Source: an uncultured Prevotella sp. (GTDB taxonomy: Bacteria > Bacteroidota > Bacteroidia > Bacteroidales > Bacteroidaceae). Taken from it: DNA of 44,061 bases. Of this stretch, positions 8,364-17,057 are shown piece by piece. Below the pieces are notes generated by a model. It searched no databases, was not told where the DNA came from, and was given only the letters and a program-made list of their open reading frames with translations. The translations under genes were made by a program, and so were the position numbers. Position 1 is the first letter of the stretch, and each line of letters begins with the position of its first letter. The stretch lies in contig CAAGPV010000086.1 of NCBI GenBank assembly GCA_900771975.1, positions 1 through 44,061 of the forward strand, given 5' to 3'.

Positions 8364-10724
8364 ATGAATAGATTTCAATTTCTACTGATATTTTTAATTC
8401 TTGCCTCTGTTGTTCACGCTCAAGACTTTGAGCAGGACAATGGGAACAATACCTTTACGGCAAGCAATTATCAACAAAACAAAAACTTTGGACGCTCTGA
8501 TAGCATTCAAGGTCAGCACAAAGAGATCCCACGTGGACTAAAGATGTGGACAATTGACAACAAATTCGGAGACCGCACATACGTCACTCCCGACACAATG
8601 TCGTATTTGTTTATGAATACTGGGCTTACTTCTGGGCTGCACGGTGAATACAATACGTTGGGGAATTTAGGGTCTCCACGCATTAACCGCATCTTCATTC
8701 AACGGAAGGCTTCATCTATGTTTCCTTTTTTGGATGTGTATGACTTTTTCAACACTCCGATTTCCGACTTCAGGTTTACAAGCACATTATCCCCTATTAC
8801 CAACATCACTTATAACACGGCTGGTGACCGCACCAATGGGGAAGATCACTTTACGGCTCTTTTTGCCGTAAATGCGGGTAGGAAATGGGGATTTGGCTTT
8901 AAATTCGATTACCTTTACGGGCGAGGATATTATACAAATCAAAACACAAGTCACTTCAACTATTCGGTGTGGGGATCCTACACTGGCGACCAATATCAAG
9001 CGCATCTGCTCATTGCCCTTAACCACCAAAAGATTGCCGAAAATGGAGGTATCACCAATGATGCCTACATTACCCATCCAGAAAAGTTTAACGAGTCGTT
9101 TAACGAAGACGAAATACCAGTTGTTCTTTCTTCCAATTGGAACAGAAACGACAATCAACACATCTTTTTCAACCACAAATATAGCATCGGATTCAATCGC
9201 AAAGTGCCTATGACGGCTGAAGAAATTGAAGCCCGAAAATTTGCCATTCGAAGTGAGCAGGCCCAAAAAGAGCAAGAAGCCAAAGAGGCTGCACGGCAAA
9301 AGGCTCTAAAAAACGGAGAAGATTTTGACGAAGAAGAATATGAAGAACAACTGCAACAGCAACGTTCCTCCGGAAGACCAGCAAATGCCAAGATTGAAGG
9401 CAACGAACCAAAACACGAAGCTATAGGTGGGGGCAATCGCATTACCGTCAACTTGCAAGACTCTACAGCGCGTATCCTTTACCCTGAAAAAGAAGAACAG
9501 ACCGATACTCTTTCTGAGTGGATGAAGAACGAATATGTTCCTGTGACAAGTTTTATCCACACTTTACAGTTCGACCGGTTTAGAAGAATCTACCAAGCTT
9601 ACCAATCTCCACAAGGCTATTACTTGAACGATTTCTACACGCCACAGACTTTTACCGGTGATTCCATTTATGATGCAACACGTTCCTGGACGCTGAAAAA
9701 CACGTTCGGCATTGCCCTATTGGAAGGTTTCAACAAATGGGCAAAAGCCGGCGTTAAAGTTTTCACATCATACGAAATGACCCATTATGAGCTTCCAATG
9801 CTTGACAACTCTGTGGGAACATGGAATGAGCACAACCTTTCGGTTGGAGGGCAACTTCTCAAAACCCAAGGAGAGACCTTACATTTCAATGCTTCTGCAG
9901 AAGCATGGATAACTGGTGAATATAGTGGGCAATTGCATATTGACGGAAACACCGACTTGAACTTCCGATTGTTGGGCGATACTGTCCAACTTGCAGCAAA
10001 TGCCTTTTTTCACAGTGATGTTCCTTCCTTCTATTTCAGAAATTACCACTCACGCCATTTCTGGTGGGACAACACCAACCTTGACAAGACCATTCATACA
10101 CAATTGGCAGGCTCTTTTCGGCTAAAGAAGCTTGGAACACACTTGTTGGTTTCCCTTGACAACTTCAAAAACTATACCTATTTAGGGCAAAGTTATGACC
10201 TCATTGAAGACGGAACCGACTTCTTGCGCAAAAACAACAGTGTTGAGGTTCGGCAGAATGGCGGAAATATTAGTTTGATTACATTACAACTGCAACAAAA
10301 CCTCAAGTTTCTCAACCTGATACATTGGGACAACGAATTGACTTTCCAACAATCTTCCAATAAGGATGTTTTACCAGTCCCAACGTTCAATCTATACTCT
10401 AATCTCTATTTAAGATTTAAGATTGCACGAGTATTAAAATGTGACCTCGGTACCGACTTGCGCTATTTCAGCAAATATTATGCGCCTGATTATTGCCCTC
10501 AACTTGGACAGTTTACCATACAAGAAACTCCAGAAAGCAAAGTGAAACTTGGCAACTATCCTATCGTGAACGTTTACGCAAACTTCCATTTACAGCATAC
10601 AAGGTTCTTTGTTATGTACAGTCACGTGAATAGCCACGATGGAGGAAACAGTTTCCTTGTTCCACACTACCCTATCAACAAACGCATTTTGCAGTTTGGC
10701 CTCAGTTGGAATTTCTTTAATTAA
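8364..10724 (+). CDS. Putative outer-membrane porin (Porin_10-like)
   Basis: A 786-residue predicted beta-barrel. It has a signal peptide (1-20, ending VHAQ), then alternating aromatic/polar strands over the full length, and ends in the aromatic LQFGLSWNFFN, typical of outer-membrane barrels. The family resembles the Bacteroidota putative porins of Pfam Porin_10. Residues about 283-352 form a very hydrophilic K/E/Q/R-rich stretch that interrupts the barrel and probably makes a long loop. The start codon abuts the stop of the upstream gene. Substrate unknown. Confidence 0.8.
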   Translation: MNRFQFLLIFLILASVVHAQDFEQDNGNNTFTASNYQQNKNFGRSDSIQGQHKEIPRGLKMWTIDNKFGDRTYVTPDTMSYLFMNTGLTSGLHGEYNTLGNLGSPRINRIFIQRKASSMFPFLDVYDFFNTPISDFRFTSTLSPITNITYNTAGDRTNGEDHFTALFAVNAGRKWGFGFKFDYLYGRGYYTNQNTSHFNYSVWGSYTGDQYQAHLLIALNHQKIAENGGITNDAYITHPEKFNESFNEDEIPVVLSSNWNRNDNQHIFFNHKYSIGFNRKVPMTAEEIEARKFAIRSEQAQKEQEAKEAARQKALKNGEDFDEEEYEEQLQQQRSSGRPANAKIEGNEPKHEAIGGGNRITVNLQDSTARILYPEKEEQTDTLSEWMKNEYVPVTSFIHTLQFDRFRRIYQAYQSPQGYYLNDFYTPQTFTGDSIYDATRSWTLKNTFGIALLEGFNKWAKAGVKVFTSYEMTHYELPMLDNSVGTWNEHNLSVGGQLLKTQGETLHFNASAEAWITGEYSGQLHIDGNTDLNFRLLGDTVQLAANAFFHSDVPSFYFRNYHSRHFWWDNTNLDKTIHTQLAGSFRLKKLGTHLLVSLDNFKNYTYLGQSYDLIEDGTDFLRKNNSVEVRQNGGNISLITLQLQQNLKFLNLIHWDNELTFQQSSNKDVLPVPTFNLYSNLYLRFKIARVLKCDLGTDLRYFSKYYAPDYCPQLGQFTIQETPESKVKLGNYPIVNVYANFHLQHTRFFVMYSHVNSHDGGNSFLVPHYPINKRILQFGLSWNFFN

Positions 10725-10743
10725 TTATTATCGGCCCAAGAAA

Positions 10744-11679
10744 ATGGTTGTACAAAACTCTTTAAAAGCTTGGCTTTTGGCAGCCCGCCCAAAGACACTT
10801 ACAGCAGCTTCGGTACCTGTTATGACCGGTTCGGTTATGGCTTGGGACGATTGTGCTCCGTCTCCTATAAGTTGGTTTCCTGTCATTTTGTGTTTTCTGT
10901 TTGCTTTTGTTATGCAAATAGATGCCAATTTCATCAATGACTATTTCGACTTTAAGCACGGAAATGACGACGAAACCCGCCTCGGTCCAAAACGAGCTTG
11001 TGCAGAAGGTTGGGTCACGTCCCGTGCAATGATTGTTGCTATAGCCCTTACAACCGCCCTTGCCTGCCTAATAGGACTTCCGCTTATCTATTATGGAGGT
11101 CTTGAAATGTTGGTAATCGGGGTTTTCTGTGTAATCTTTTGTTTTCTGTACACCACCTTGTTTTCCTACTTGGGAATGGGAGATGTTCTCGTGTTGGCCT
11201 TCTTTGGCATAATTCCAGTCTGTTGTACCTATCACATTGCCTGCAACACACTATCTATGCAAGTATTGTCGATTTGCAGAACCGTCTCCGTGAGAGTTTT
11301 CTTGGCCTCCATTGCATGTGGATTGGTTATAGACACACTTCTTCTTGTCAACAATTTTAGGGATTATGACAATGACAAAAATAACAACAAGAATACACTT
11401 ATTGTACACATTGGAAAAAAATGGGGATGCCATCTGTATTTACTTTTTGGAATAATTGGTTGCTTTCTCATGGAAGGATGTCTATTTTTTGGTTCTTCGT
11501 CCAACCGGTTTGCTCTGATACCATTATGTTTATATCTCATAATTCACTACTCCACTTGGATGAAAATGAAAAGAATATGGAGCGGAAGGCCTTTAAATGA
11601 AGTTCTTGGTTACACTGCAAGAAACATTTTATTCTTTGGCTTATTAACCGTATGTTCATTTTATATCAACCAATTTTAA
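10744..11679 (+). CDS. menA: 1,4-dihydroxy-2-naphthoate polyprenyltransferase
   Basis: A 311-residue UbiA-superfamily integral membrane prenyltransferase that attaches the isoprenoid tail in menaquinone synthesis. The first Asp-rich motif is NDYFDFKHGND (about 65-75) and the second is NNFRDYDNDK (about 203-212); the N-terminal AWLLAARPKTL is a MenA hallmark. About eight or nine hydrophobic segments are visible. I chose ATG 10744 (19 nt after the porin stop) because a longer in-frame start would overlap the porin gene by about 85 nt and add an unrelated leader. Confidence 0.93.
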   Translation: MVVQNSLKAWLLAARPKTLTAASVPVMTGSVMAWDDCAPSPISWFPVILCFLFAFVMQIDANFINDYFDFKHGNDDETRLGPKRACAEGWVTSRAMIVAIALTTALACLIGLPLIYYGGLEMLVIGVFCVIFCFLYTTLFSYLGMGDVLVLAFFGIIPVCCTYHIACNTLSMQVLSICRTVSVRVFLASIACGLVIDTLLLVNNFRDYDNDKNNNKNTLIVHIGKKWGCHLYLLFGIIGCFLMEGCLFFGSSSNRFALIPLCLYLIIHYSTWMKMKRIWSGRPLNEVLGYTARNILFFGLLTVCSFYINQF

Positions 11680-11704
11680 AACTACTATTTAACCGATTTG
11701 AACT

Positions 11705-12337
11705 ATGCACAACTCTGTTAATCTTGAAATAATGTCCTTTTTGGAGCAGCAGATTCTTCCAAGGTATAATGCGTTTGGGCACAGTCACGGTTTAAAGCAT
11801 GTTTTACGCGTTATAAAGAATTCTTTGGAACTTGCCCGAATAGTTGGTGCAGACCAGAACATGGCTTATGTTATTGCAGCCTATCATGACTTAGGGATGG
11901 AGGGGCCGCGAGCAATCCATCATCTTACTGGAGGAAAAATTTTGGCTTCTGACGCAAGACTTAAAAAATGGTTTACAAGCGAGCAGATAAAAATAATGAA
12001 AGAAGCCGTTGAGGATCATCGGGCTTCTTCCTCAAGAACCCCAAGAAGCATTTATGGAAAAATTGTTGCTGAAGCAGACCGTGATCTTGAGCCCCAAGAA
12101 GTTTTCAGACGAGCTATAGAGTTCGGCATAGAAAACTATCCCGAAAAAAATGAAGAAGAGCAGTGGAAACGCTTTCATAAGCACATGATTGAGAAATATT
12201 CCGAAAGCGGATATATACGCCTTTGGCTTCCCAATAGTCCCAATGCCCAACGCCTAAATGATATACGGAGAACCATTTCCAACGAGACAATATTACGAAA
12301 AACATTTCTGGATATTTACCATTCCATAAAAGAATAA
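11705..12337 (+). CDS. HD-domain phosphohydrolase
   Basis: A 210-residue cytoplasmic HD-superfamily protein. It shows the metal-binding pattern: His in GHSHGLKHV (about 26-32), the HD pair in AAYHDLG (His61-Asp62), a further His in EDHRAS, and Asp in AEADRD (about 125). HD proteins hydrolyse phosphomonoesters or phosphodiesters, commonly of nucleotides; the substrate here cannot be told. It is 25 nt after menA and is probably the last gene of that operon. Confidence 0.85.
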   Translation: MHNSVNLEIMSFLEQQILPRYNAFGHSHGLKHVLRVIKNSLELARIVGADQNMAYVIAAYHDLGMEGPRAIHHLTGGKILASDARLKKWFTSEQIKIMKEAVEDHRASSSRTPRSIYGKIVAEADRDLEPQEVFRRAIEFGIENYPEKNEEEQWKRFHKHMIEKYSESGYIRLWLPNSPNAQRLNDIRRTISNETILRKTFLDIYHSIKE

Positions 12338-12430
12338 ATTAGGCCATCTTCGCTTTACCGTCCTTCCATCTTAATATATAACAAATCAAAATATTTAAAC
12401 AAAGATATGTTTCAATCGAATTTTTAAACG

Positions 12431-12438
12431 TACCTTTG
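12431..12438 (+). promoter_or_regulatory. guaD -7 box
   Basis: TACCTTTG, 41 nt upstream of the deaminase start, with a weak TTTC 17 bp further up (12410-12413). It probably drives both the deaminase gene and icd. Confidence 0.5.
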
Positions 12439-12479
12439 CATTTAAGGATTGGAATATTAAATTATAAATACCATTTACA

Positions 12480-12947
12480 ATGACAAAAGAAGAATTAATG
12501 CGTAGAGCAATAAAGCTATCTGAGCAAAGCGTTCGGAGTGGCGGAGGTCCTTTCGGGGCGGTCATTGCAAAAGACGGAAATATCATTGCAGAGGGCAACA
12601 ACAGTGTAACCCTCAATATTGACCCCACGGCACATGCTGAAGTTTCGGCCATTAGAAATGCTTGCCAGCAATTGAAAACATTCGACTTAAGCGGATGTGA
12701 AATATACACCTCTTGCGAACCTTGCCCTATGTGTTTGGGAGCTATTTATTGGGCTCACATTGACAAGATTTATTATGGGTGTGACCGCAAGGATGCACGT
12801 AACATAGGCTTTGATGACGATTTTATTTATGAAGAGATTCCTTTAAAGCCCGAAGACCGTAAAAAGCCCTCTGAAGAATTACTACGCAATGAAGCACTAA
12901 ATGCATTTTATTTGTGGGACCACAAAGCAGATAAGACCAAGTATTAA
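12480..12947 (+). CDS. guaD: Guanine deaminase
   Basis: A 155-residue cytidine-deaminase-fold zinc enzyme. It has HAE (His52, Glu54) and PCPMC (Cys82, Cys85), the zinc ligands and catalytic glutamate. The long C-terminal part, with GFDDDFIYEEI and an aromatic tail near the end, matches Bacillus-type GuaD (guanine to xanthine) rather than the tRNA deaminase TadA, though TadA-like activity cannot be excluded from sequence alone. icd follows after 12 nt. Confidence 0.85.
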   Translation: MTKEELMRRAIKLSEQSVRSGGGPFGAVIAKDGNIIAEGNNSVTLNIDPTAHAEVSAIRNACQQLKTFDLSGCEIYTSCEPCPMCLGAIYWAHIDKIYYGCDRKDARNIGFDDDFIYEEIPLKPEDRKKPSEELLRNEALNAFYLWDHKADKTKY

Positions 12948-12959
12948 AAAAGATTCGTT

Positions 12960-14168
12960 ATGGAAAAAATCAAGATGACTACACCCCTCGTCGAAATGGA
13001 CGGAGACGAGATGACACGCATTCTGTGGAAAATGATAAAAGAAGAACTGATCTTGCCATTTGTTGATCTCAAAACAGAATATTATGACTTAGGGCTTCCT
13101 AATAGGGACAAAACAGGCGATCAAGTTACTGTAGACTCTGCAGAAGCAACCAAGAAATATGGTGTTGCCGTGAAGTGTGCTACCATAACACCAAACGCTC
13201 AGCGTATGGAAGAATACAATCTTCACAAAATGTGGAATAGCCCCAATGGCACCATCCGTGCCATTATGGACGGAACGGTCTTTCGGGCCCCTATCACCAT
13301 TCCGTCTATTCATCCCGTTGTAAGAAATTGGGAAAAGCCCATTACGATAGCCCGACACGCTTATGGAGATGTTTACAAAAGCGTTGAACTCACAGCCAAC
13401 GAACCCGGTACGGCTAAACTTGTATTTGAGGGAAAAAGCGGAAAGTGCAAAGAAGTAATCATTCACCATTTTGACGGCACAGGGGTTATTCAAGGTATGC
13501 ACAACACTGGCAAAAGTATCCGCTCCTTTGCACATTCCTGCTTTAAATTTGCTATAGCAACGAAACAAGATCTTTGGTTTGCAACAAAAGACACCATATC
13601 AAAGACCTATGACGGCCTTTTCAAACAAATCTTTGAAGAAGTTTATGAAGAGTTTTATAAAGAGACCTTTCAACAGTTGCACATCACCTATTTCTATACG
13701 CTCATTGACGATGCTGTAGCTCGTGTCATTCGGTCTAAAGGCGGTTTTATTTGGGCCTGTAAAAATTATGATGGCGATGTTATGAGCGATATGCTATCAA
13801 CGGCCTTTGGCTCTTTGGCCATGATGACATCCGTACTTGTCAGCCCTGACGGTTGCTATGAATACGAAGCTGCCCACGGAACTGTCACTCGCCATTATTA
13901 TAAATATCTCAAAGGAGAAGAAACTTCAACAAATCCTATGGCAACCATATTTGCATGGAGCGGAGCTCTACACAAACGTGGAGAAATTGACAAGAATGAA
14001 GCCTTGCAACATTTTTCCAATCTATTGGAAAAAGCATGCATCGATACCCTCAACAAAGGTATAACTACGAAAGACCTTGCCAACCTGATGGAAGGTGTGG
14101 AAGTAACCCCTGTCAATTCTGCAGAGTTTATTTCTGCCATTAGGAAGCACTTGGAAGAGCTGCTATAA
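12960..14168 (+). CDS. icd: NADP-dependent isocitrate dehydrogenase
   Basis: A 402-residue enzyme of the eukaryote-like class (isocitrate to 2-oxoglutarate with NADPH). It shows the N-terminal PLVEMDGDEMTR, the substrate-binding NSPNGTIRAIMDGTVFRAPI, the metal-site region TYFYTLIDDAVARVIRSKGGF, YDGDVMSD, and the nucleotide-binding EAAHGTVTRHY with His and Arg favouring NADP. Full length. It lies 12 nt downstream of guaD and ends before a terminator (14216-14266). Confidence 0.96.
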   Translation: MEKIKMTTPLVEMDGDEMTRILWKMIKEELILPFVDLKTEYYDLGLPNRDKTGDQVTVDSAEATKKYGVAVKCATITPNAQRMEEYNLHKMWNSPNGTIRAIMDGTVFRAPITIPSIHPVVRNWEKPITIARHAYGDVYKSVELTANEPGTAKLVFEGKSGKCKEVIIHHFDGTGVIQGMHNTGKSIRSFAHSCFKFAIATKQDLWFATKDTISKTYDGLFKQIFEEVYEEFYKETFQQLHITYFYTLIDDAVARVIRSKGGFIWACKNYDGDVMSDMLSTAFGSLAMMTSVLVSPDGCYEYEAAHGTVTRHYYKYLKGEETSTNPMATIFAWSGALHKRGEIDKNEALQHFSNLLEKACIDTLNKGITTKDLANLMEGVEVTPVNSAEFISAIRKHLEELL

Positions 14169-14215
14169 TAAAAATTCCAACAAGTTCCTACTGATAGACT
14201 TGCAAAAGTCACCTG

Positions 14216-14266
14216 CAATTAAGCCTGACCTTCGATCTTACACACACCGGTTGTCAGGCTTAATTG
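14216..14266. terminator. Intrinsic terminator after icd
   Basis: A perfect 14-bp inverted repeat (14216-14229 and 14253-14266, core AAGCCTGAC/GTCAGGCTT) with a 23-nt loop and a weak T-rich tail. The rest of 14169-14433 shows no gene. Confidence 0.7.
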
Positions 14267-14433
14267 TTTCTTTCAAGCCTTATTTATTACAAGTTTTGTT
14301 GTCACTACAGAAGAGGATACGGTAACAAGACCATCACCGCATCCCCTTTGCCTGAAAGAATCGTTTTACATCAATAAAAGCCAAACATCAAAACAACCTA
14401 TTCACCTAAATTCACTAATTAACCGAAGAGGAA

Positions 14434-14844
14434 TTAATCGCCCCAAAGTCCATGAAGATTACAGAAGGCACGGGCTGAAACGTTTTCTAAGTCGCATTTA
14501 GTTTCCTGCTTATCACATGACGATTTGCTATCTAACAAGAATACGGCCTCTGGCTTATCGCCAGGATGCAGTTCGCATCGCATAATGCTCTTTGGCGTCA
14601 GCAACTCTATCCACTGAATGTAATGTTCCTTTGTCATTGGATGTTCTGTAGAGCCAACACGAACCTTAAAGCCACCTGGCATTCGTTCTATAACTGGCAC
14701 ATGCTTTTCAAAAGCACCATCGGTGCTATTGGCTGAAAGAAGCTGCATCGGTTTTCCACAACACGACAGAATAGCGCCCTCATGCAACACTTCAACAATG
14801 TTGCCACATATTGGACAACGATAAACTTCCCTTACTTTTGTCAT
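14434..14844 (-). CDS. dfx: Desulfoferrodoxin / superoxide reductase
   Basis: A 136-residue two-iron superoxide reductase, which reduces superoxide to peroxide without making oxygen and is typical of anaerobes. Centre I cysteines are C10-x2-C13 and the pair C28-C29. Centre II ligands are His48 (in EKHVP), His68 and His74 (EHPMTKEH), Cys128 and His131 (FCNLHGLW). The EK pair before His48 is also present. Between the domains' last strands it carries a short Cys-containing loop. It is transcribed divergently from a Crp/Fnr-type regulator 201 nt away. Confidence 0.96.
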   Translation of the reverse strand: MTKVREVYRCPICGNIVEVLHEGAILSCCGKPMQLLSANSTDGAFEKHVPVIERMPGGFKVRVGSTEHPMTKEHYIQWIELLTPKSIMRCELHPGDKPEAVFLLDSKSSCDKQETKCDLENVSARAFCNLHGLWGD

Positions 14845-14873
14845 AACTCATTTCCTCCATAGTTTAACTTTTG

Positions 14874-14881
14874 CAAAGATA
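14874..14881 (-). promoter_or_regulatory. dfx -7 box
   Basis: TATCTTTG on the minus strand, 29 nt from the dfx ATG. No -33 match at the usual distance, which may mean an activated promoter. Confidence 0.5.
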
Positions 14882-14905
14882 TAAAACTGACACAAGGTAT
14901 AAAGA

Positions 14906-14917
14906 TAACAAATGTTA
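14906..14917. promoter_or_regulatory. Possible operator between dfx and the Crp/Fnr gene
   Basis: TAACA-AA-TGTTA is a perfect dyad except for the two central bases. It lies 25 nt upstream of the dfx -7 box on the dfx side of the divergent region. A role as the binding site of the adjacent regulator is inference. Confidence 0.35.
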
Positions 14918-14999
14918 CCTTTGAGCAATAAAGAATGTTAAATCAATTCTTTTCTCATGCTTTTTCTACTCAACAGAAAAAGAAGTAACAGAAAATAGT

Positions 15000-15007
15000 T
15001 ATCTTTG
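15000..15007 (+). promoter_or_regulatory. Crp/Fnr gene -7 box
   Basis: TATCTTTG, 38 nt upstream of the regulator ATG. A second candidate, TACCTTTG, is at 14916-14923 and overlaps the dyad at 14906-14917. Confidence 0.5.
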
Positions 15008-15045
15008 CATTAAGAACAATTGCATACAACTAAATAACCACCATT

Positions 15046-15714
15046 ATGAATTCCACTATTTCAAACGCACTATTGTGTTGTTCACTGTTTCAAGGCTTAA
15101 CGATACAAGACATTTCCAATGTTTTGCAAAAATGCCATCCAAAAACAAAAACACTTCATCGACAAGATGCATATTACCTAAGTGGCGATATTTACCGTAA
15201 TGTTGATATCGTTATATTTGGCGAAATGGTGGTTCGCATGACTGGAGCATCAGGACGTCAAGTAGAGTTAATTAGGGTTAAATGTGGAGAAATCATAGCT
15301 CCCTGTTACATATATTCCACCAATAGGCAACTACCTGGTGAGATAACTCCGGCAGAAACCACTCAATTGCTTAGCTTCTCTCACGATTCCTTTAAATTAT
15401 TAATTGACACCTACCCTATCATTCGCGATAATTTCATTGGTACACTATCCGACATCAGCTCATATCTTGCTGAAAAGATTGGATTTCTCTCGCTAATGAC
15501 TACACGAGAAAAAGTGATACACTACCTACGGTCGGAAATAAGGTCACAACATAGTTTACACCTTAAACTTGGTCTGTCACGTCAACGCATAGCAGACAGT
15601 TTCGGCATACAAAAATTCTCGCTTCTTAGATGTATTGCCCGTTTGACCCGAGAAGGCATCATAATGGTGAAAGGAAAGCTAATAGATATTTTAGATATCT
15701 CTAAACTGAAGTAA
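15046..15714 (+). CDS. Crp/Fnr-family transcription regulator
   Basis: A 222-residue regulator with an N-terminal cyclic-nucleotide-binding-like jelly roll (about 15-120; GDIYRNVDIVIFGEMVVRM) and a C-terminal winged helix (about 150-215), with recognition segment LSRQRIADSFGIQKFSLLR. The Glu/Arg pocket that binds cAMP in Crp is not obvious. The N-terminus has CC but no four-cysteine FeS pattern like Fnr, so the signal is unknown. Its position opposite dfx suggests control of oxidative or nitrosative stress. Confidence 0.88.
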   Translation: MNSTISNALLCCSLFQGLTIQDISNVLQKCHPKTKTLHRQDAYYLSGDIYRNVDIVIFGEMVVRMTGASGRQVELIRVKCGEIIAPCYIYSTNRQLPGEITPAETTQLLSFSHDSFKLLIDTYPIIRDNFIGTLSDISSYLAEKIGFLSLMTTREKVIHYLRSEIRSQHSLHLKLGLSRQRIADSFGIQKFSLLRCIARLTREGIIMVKGKLIDILDISKLK

Positions 15715-15777
15715 ACCTGTTACATTATCAACATGCAAAAAGGTGAACACTTGACTAATCTAAAACAAAAGTACACC

Positions 15778-15933
15778 TTATAATATATGTAACCAATATA
15801 ATAAAGCGACAAAGGCAACAAGCATTACAAATATTATAATTATCCTAAGCAAGCAACCTGTTACTTTTTTCAATAGCAATAATCCAAGCACAAAAACAAA
15901 TAGTAATAATACATAAGAGCCCATTGCCTCCAT
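15778..15933 (-). CDS. 51-residue membrane protein downstream of RluA-family gene
   Basis: A small ORF that begins MEAMGSYVLLLFVFVLGLL and ends LLYWLHIL. It has two hydrophobic helices joined by a basic turn, KKVTGC...R. It starts 12 nt after the TAG of the pseudouridine synthase gene, with AGGA 8 nt before its ATG, so it is translated from the same message. Start at Met4 is an alternative. I know no function for it; the reading frame, position and membrane character make it a likely real gene. Confidence 0.65.
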   Translation of the reverse strand: MEAMGSYVLLLFVFVLGLLLLKKVTGCLLRIIIIFVMLVAFVALLYWLHIL

Positions 15934-15945
15934 AACCAATTCCTG

Positions 15946-16836
15946 CTAAAATAGTTTTCTAAAAGCGACAGGTATAGGAGTTTCAAATTCCATCCGTTCA
16001 TGAGTTATGGGATGATAAAAACACAACACATATGCATGCAAACACAATCTGTGTATTGGGTCGTCTCCATTCCCATATTTAATGTCACCACAGACAGGAT
16101 GCCCCATATCAGCCGAATGGACACGAATCTGATTCTTGCGCCCTGTTTCCAAACGATATTCTACCAAAGAATGGTTTATGGAACGATTGAGCACATGAAA
16201 GTGAGTGACGGCCCATTTTCCTCCATTATCCACAGGTGAAGAGAAGGTTATATAAGCTTTATTATCTTTCAGCCAATTTGAAATTGTTCCTTCATTGTCC
16301 TCCATTTCTCCACTAACTACAGCAACATACCTGCGGTCATAGACAATGTTATGCCAATCGCGTTCAAGCAACAATTCGGTTTCTTTATCCTTAGCATAAA
16401 TCATAAGCCCCGAAGTATCCCTGTCCAACCTATGAACTACATGGGCCGTACACTTTTGACGAGTGGTTTTGAAATAATCGTCCAGCACAGACTTAACATT
16501 CAGCGAAGAATGGCCAGCAGCCATTGACAAAATACCAACGGCCTTTTCTATCACTACTAAATGGCGATCTTCATAGACAAGTTTTACAAAACGATTGTGG
16601 AACGTGTCATTTCTCTTGGATTTGCTCACTGCTATTTTATCACCAGGTTTTAACTGATAATCGTATTGGGTAACTTTTTTCCCATTAACAATTATTCCTC
16701 TACCCTTTAGAATTGCTTTAACTTTAGATTTACTTTCTTTTAAGTTCAACAAAAGCCATTCCAACAAAGGTTTTTCTTCCAAGCATTCTAATCTATTGTA
16801 TCGGTCTTCTTGCCTTTTATAATTATTCGTTCTCAT
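15946..16836 (-). CDS. RluA-family 23S rRNA pseudouridine synthase
   Basis: A 296-residue enzyme that isomerises uridine to pseudouridine in RNA. It has an N-terminal S4 RNA-binding domain (about 22-72; SKSKVKAILKGRGIIVNG, then PGDKIAV) and the RluA catalytic motif HRLDRDTSG (about 135-143, catalytic Asp138), followed by ETGRKNQIRVH and GDIKYG. The exact rRNA site cannot be assigned. I chose ATG 16834-16836; a longer frame to 16872 would overlap the -7 box at 16843-16850. Confidence 0.92.
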   Translation of the reverse strand: MRTNNYKRQEDRYNRLECLEEKPLLEWLLLNLKESKSKVKAILKGRGIIVNGKKVTQYDYQLKPGDKIAVSKSKRNDTFHNRFVKLVYEDRHLVVIEKAVGILSMAAGHSSLNVKSVLDDYFKTTRQKCTAHVVHRLDRDTSGLMIYAKDKETELLLERDWHNIVYDRRYVAVVSGEMEDNEGTISNWLKDNKAYITFSSPVDNGGKWAVTHFHVLNRSINHSLVEYRLETGRKNQIRVHSADMGHPVCGDIKYGNGDDPIHRLCLHAYVLCFYHPITHERMEFETPIPVAFRKLF

Positions 16837-16842
16837 ATTCTG

Positions 16843-16872
16843 CAAAGTTACATTTTTCTTTTGTCTCTCCAA
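16843..16872 (-). promoter_or_regulatory. RluA-family gene promoter, near-leaderless
   Basis: On the minus strand, TAACTTTG (16843-16850) lies 19 bp from a TTG (16870-16872). Only 6 nt separate the box from the ATG at 16834-16836, so the message should start at or beside the start codon. Confidence 0.6.
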
Positions 16873-16985
16873 AAGAACTAACAGATAACTTTATAAAGAA
16901 TAAAGACTTTCAGTTAATACAAAACTATACTATAAATTCATTTTGGTCACAATACCCTTTAGATAATGGGCTATAACAAGGCACT

Positions 16986-17017
16986 TTTGTTTAATCGAGA
17001 TTTTTTTAGTAACTTTG
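16986..17017 (+). promoter_or_regulatory. Promoter of the ABC-F gene
   Basis: TTTG (16986-16989), 20 bp, TAACTTTG (17010-17017), 40 nt before the ATG. It is back to back with the RluA-family promoter. Confidence 0.6.
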
Positions 17018-17057
17018 CGACCAATTATTTATAAACGTTAGGTAGAAATAGTTAAAA

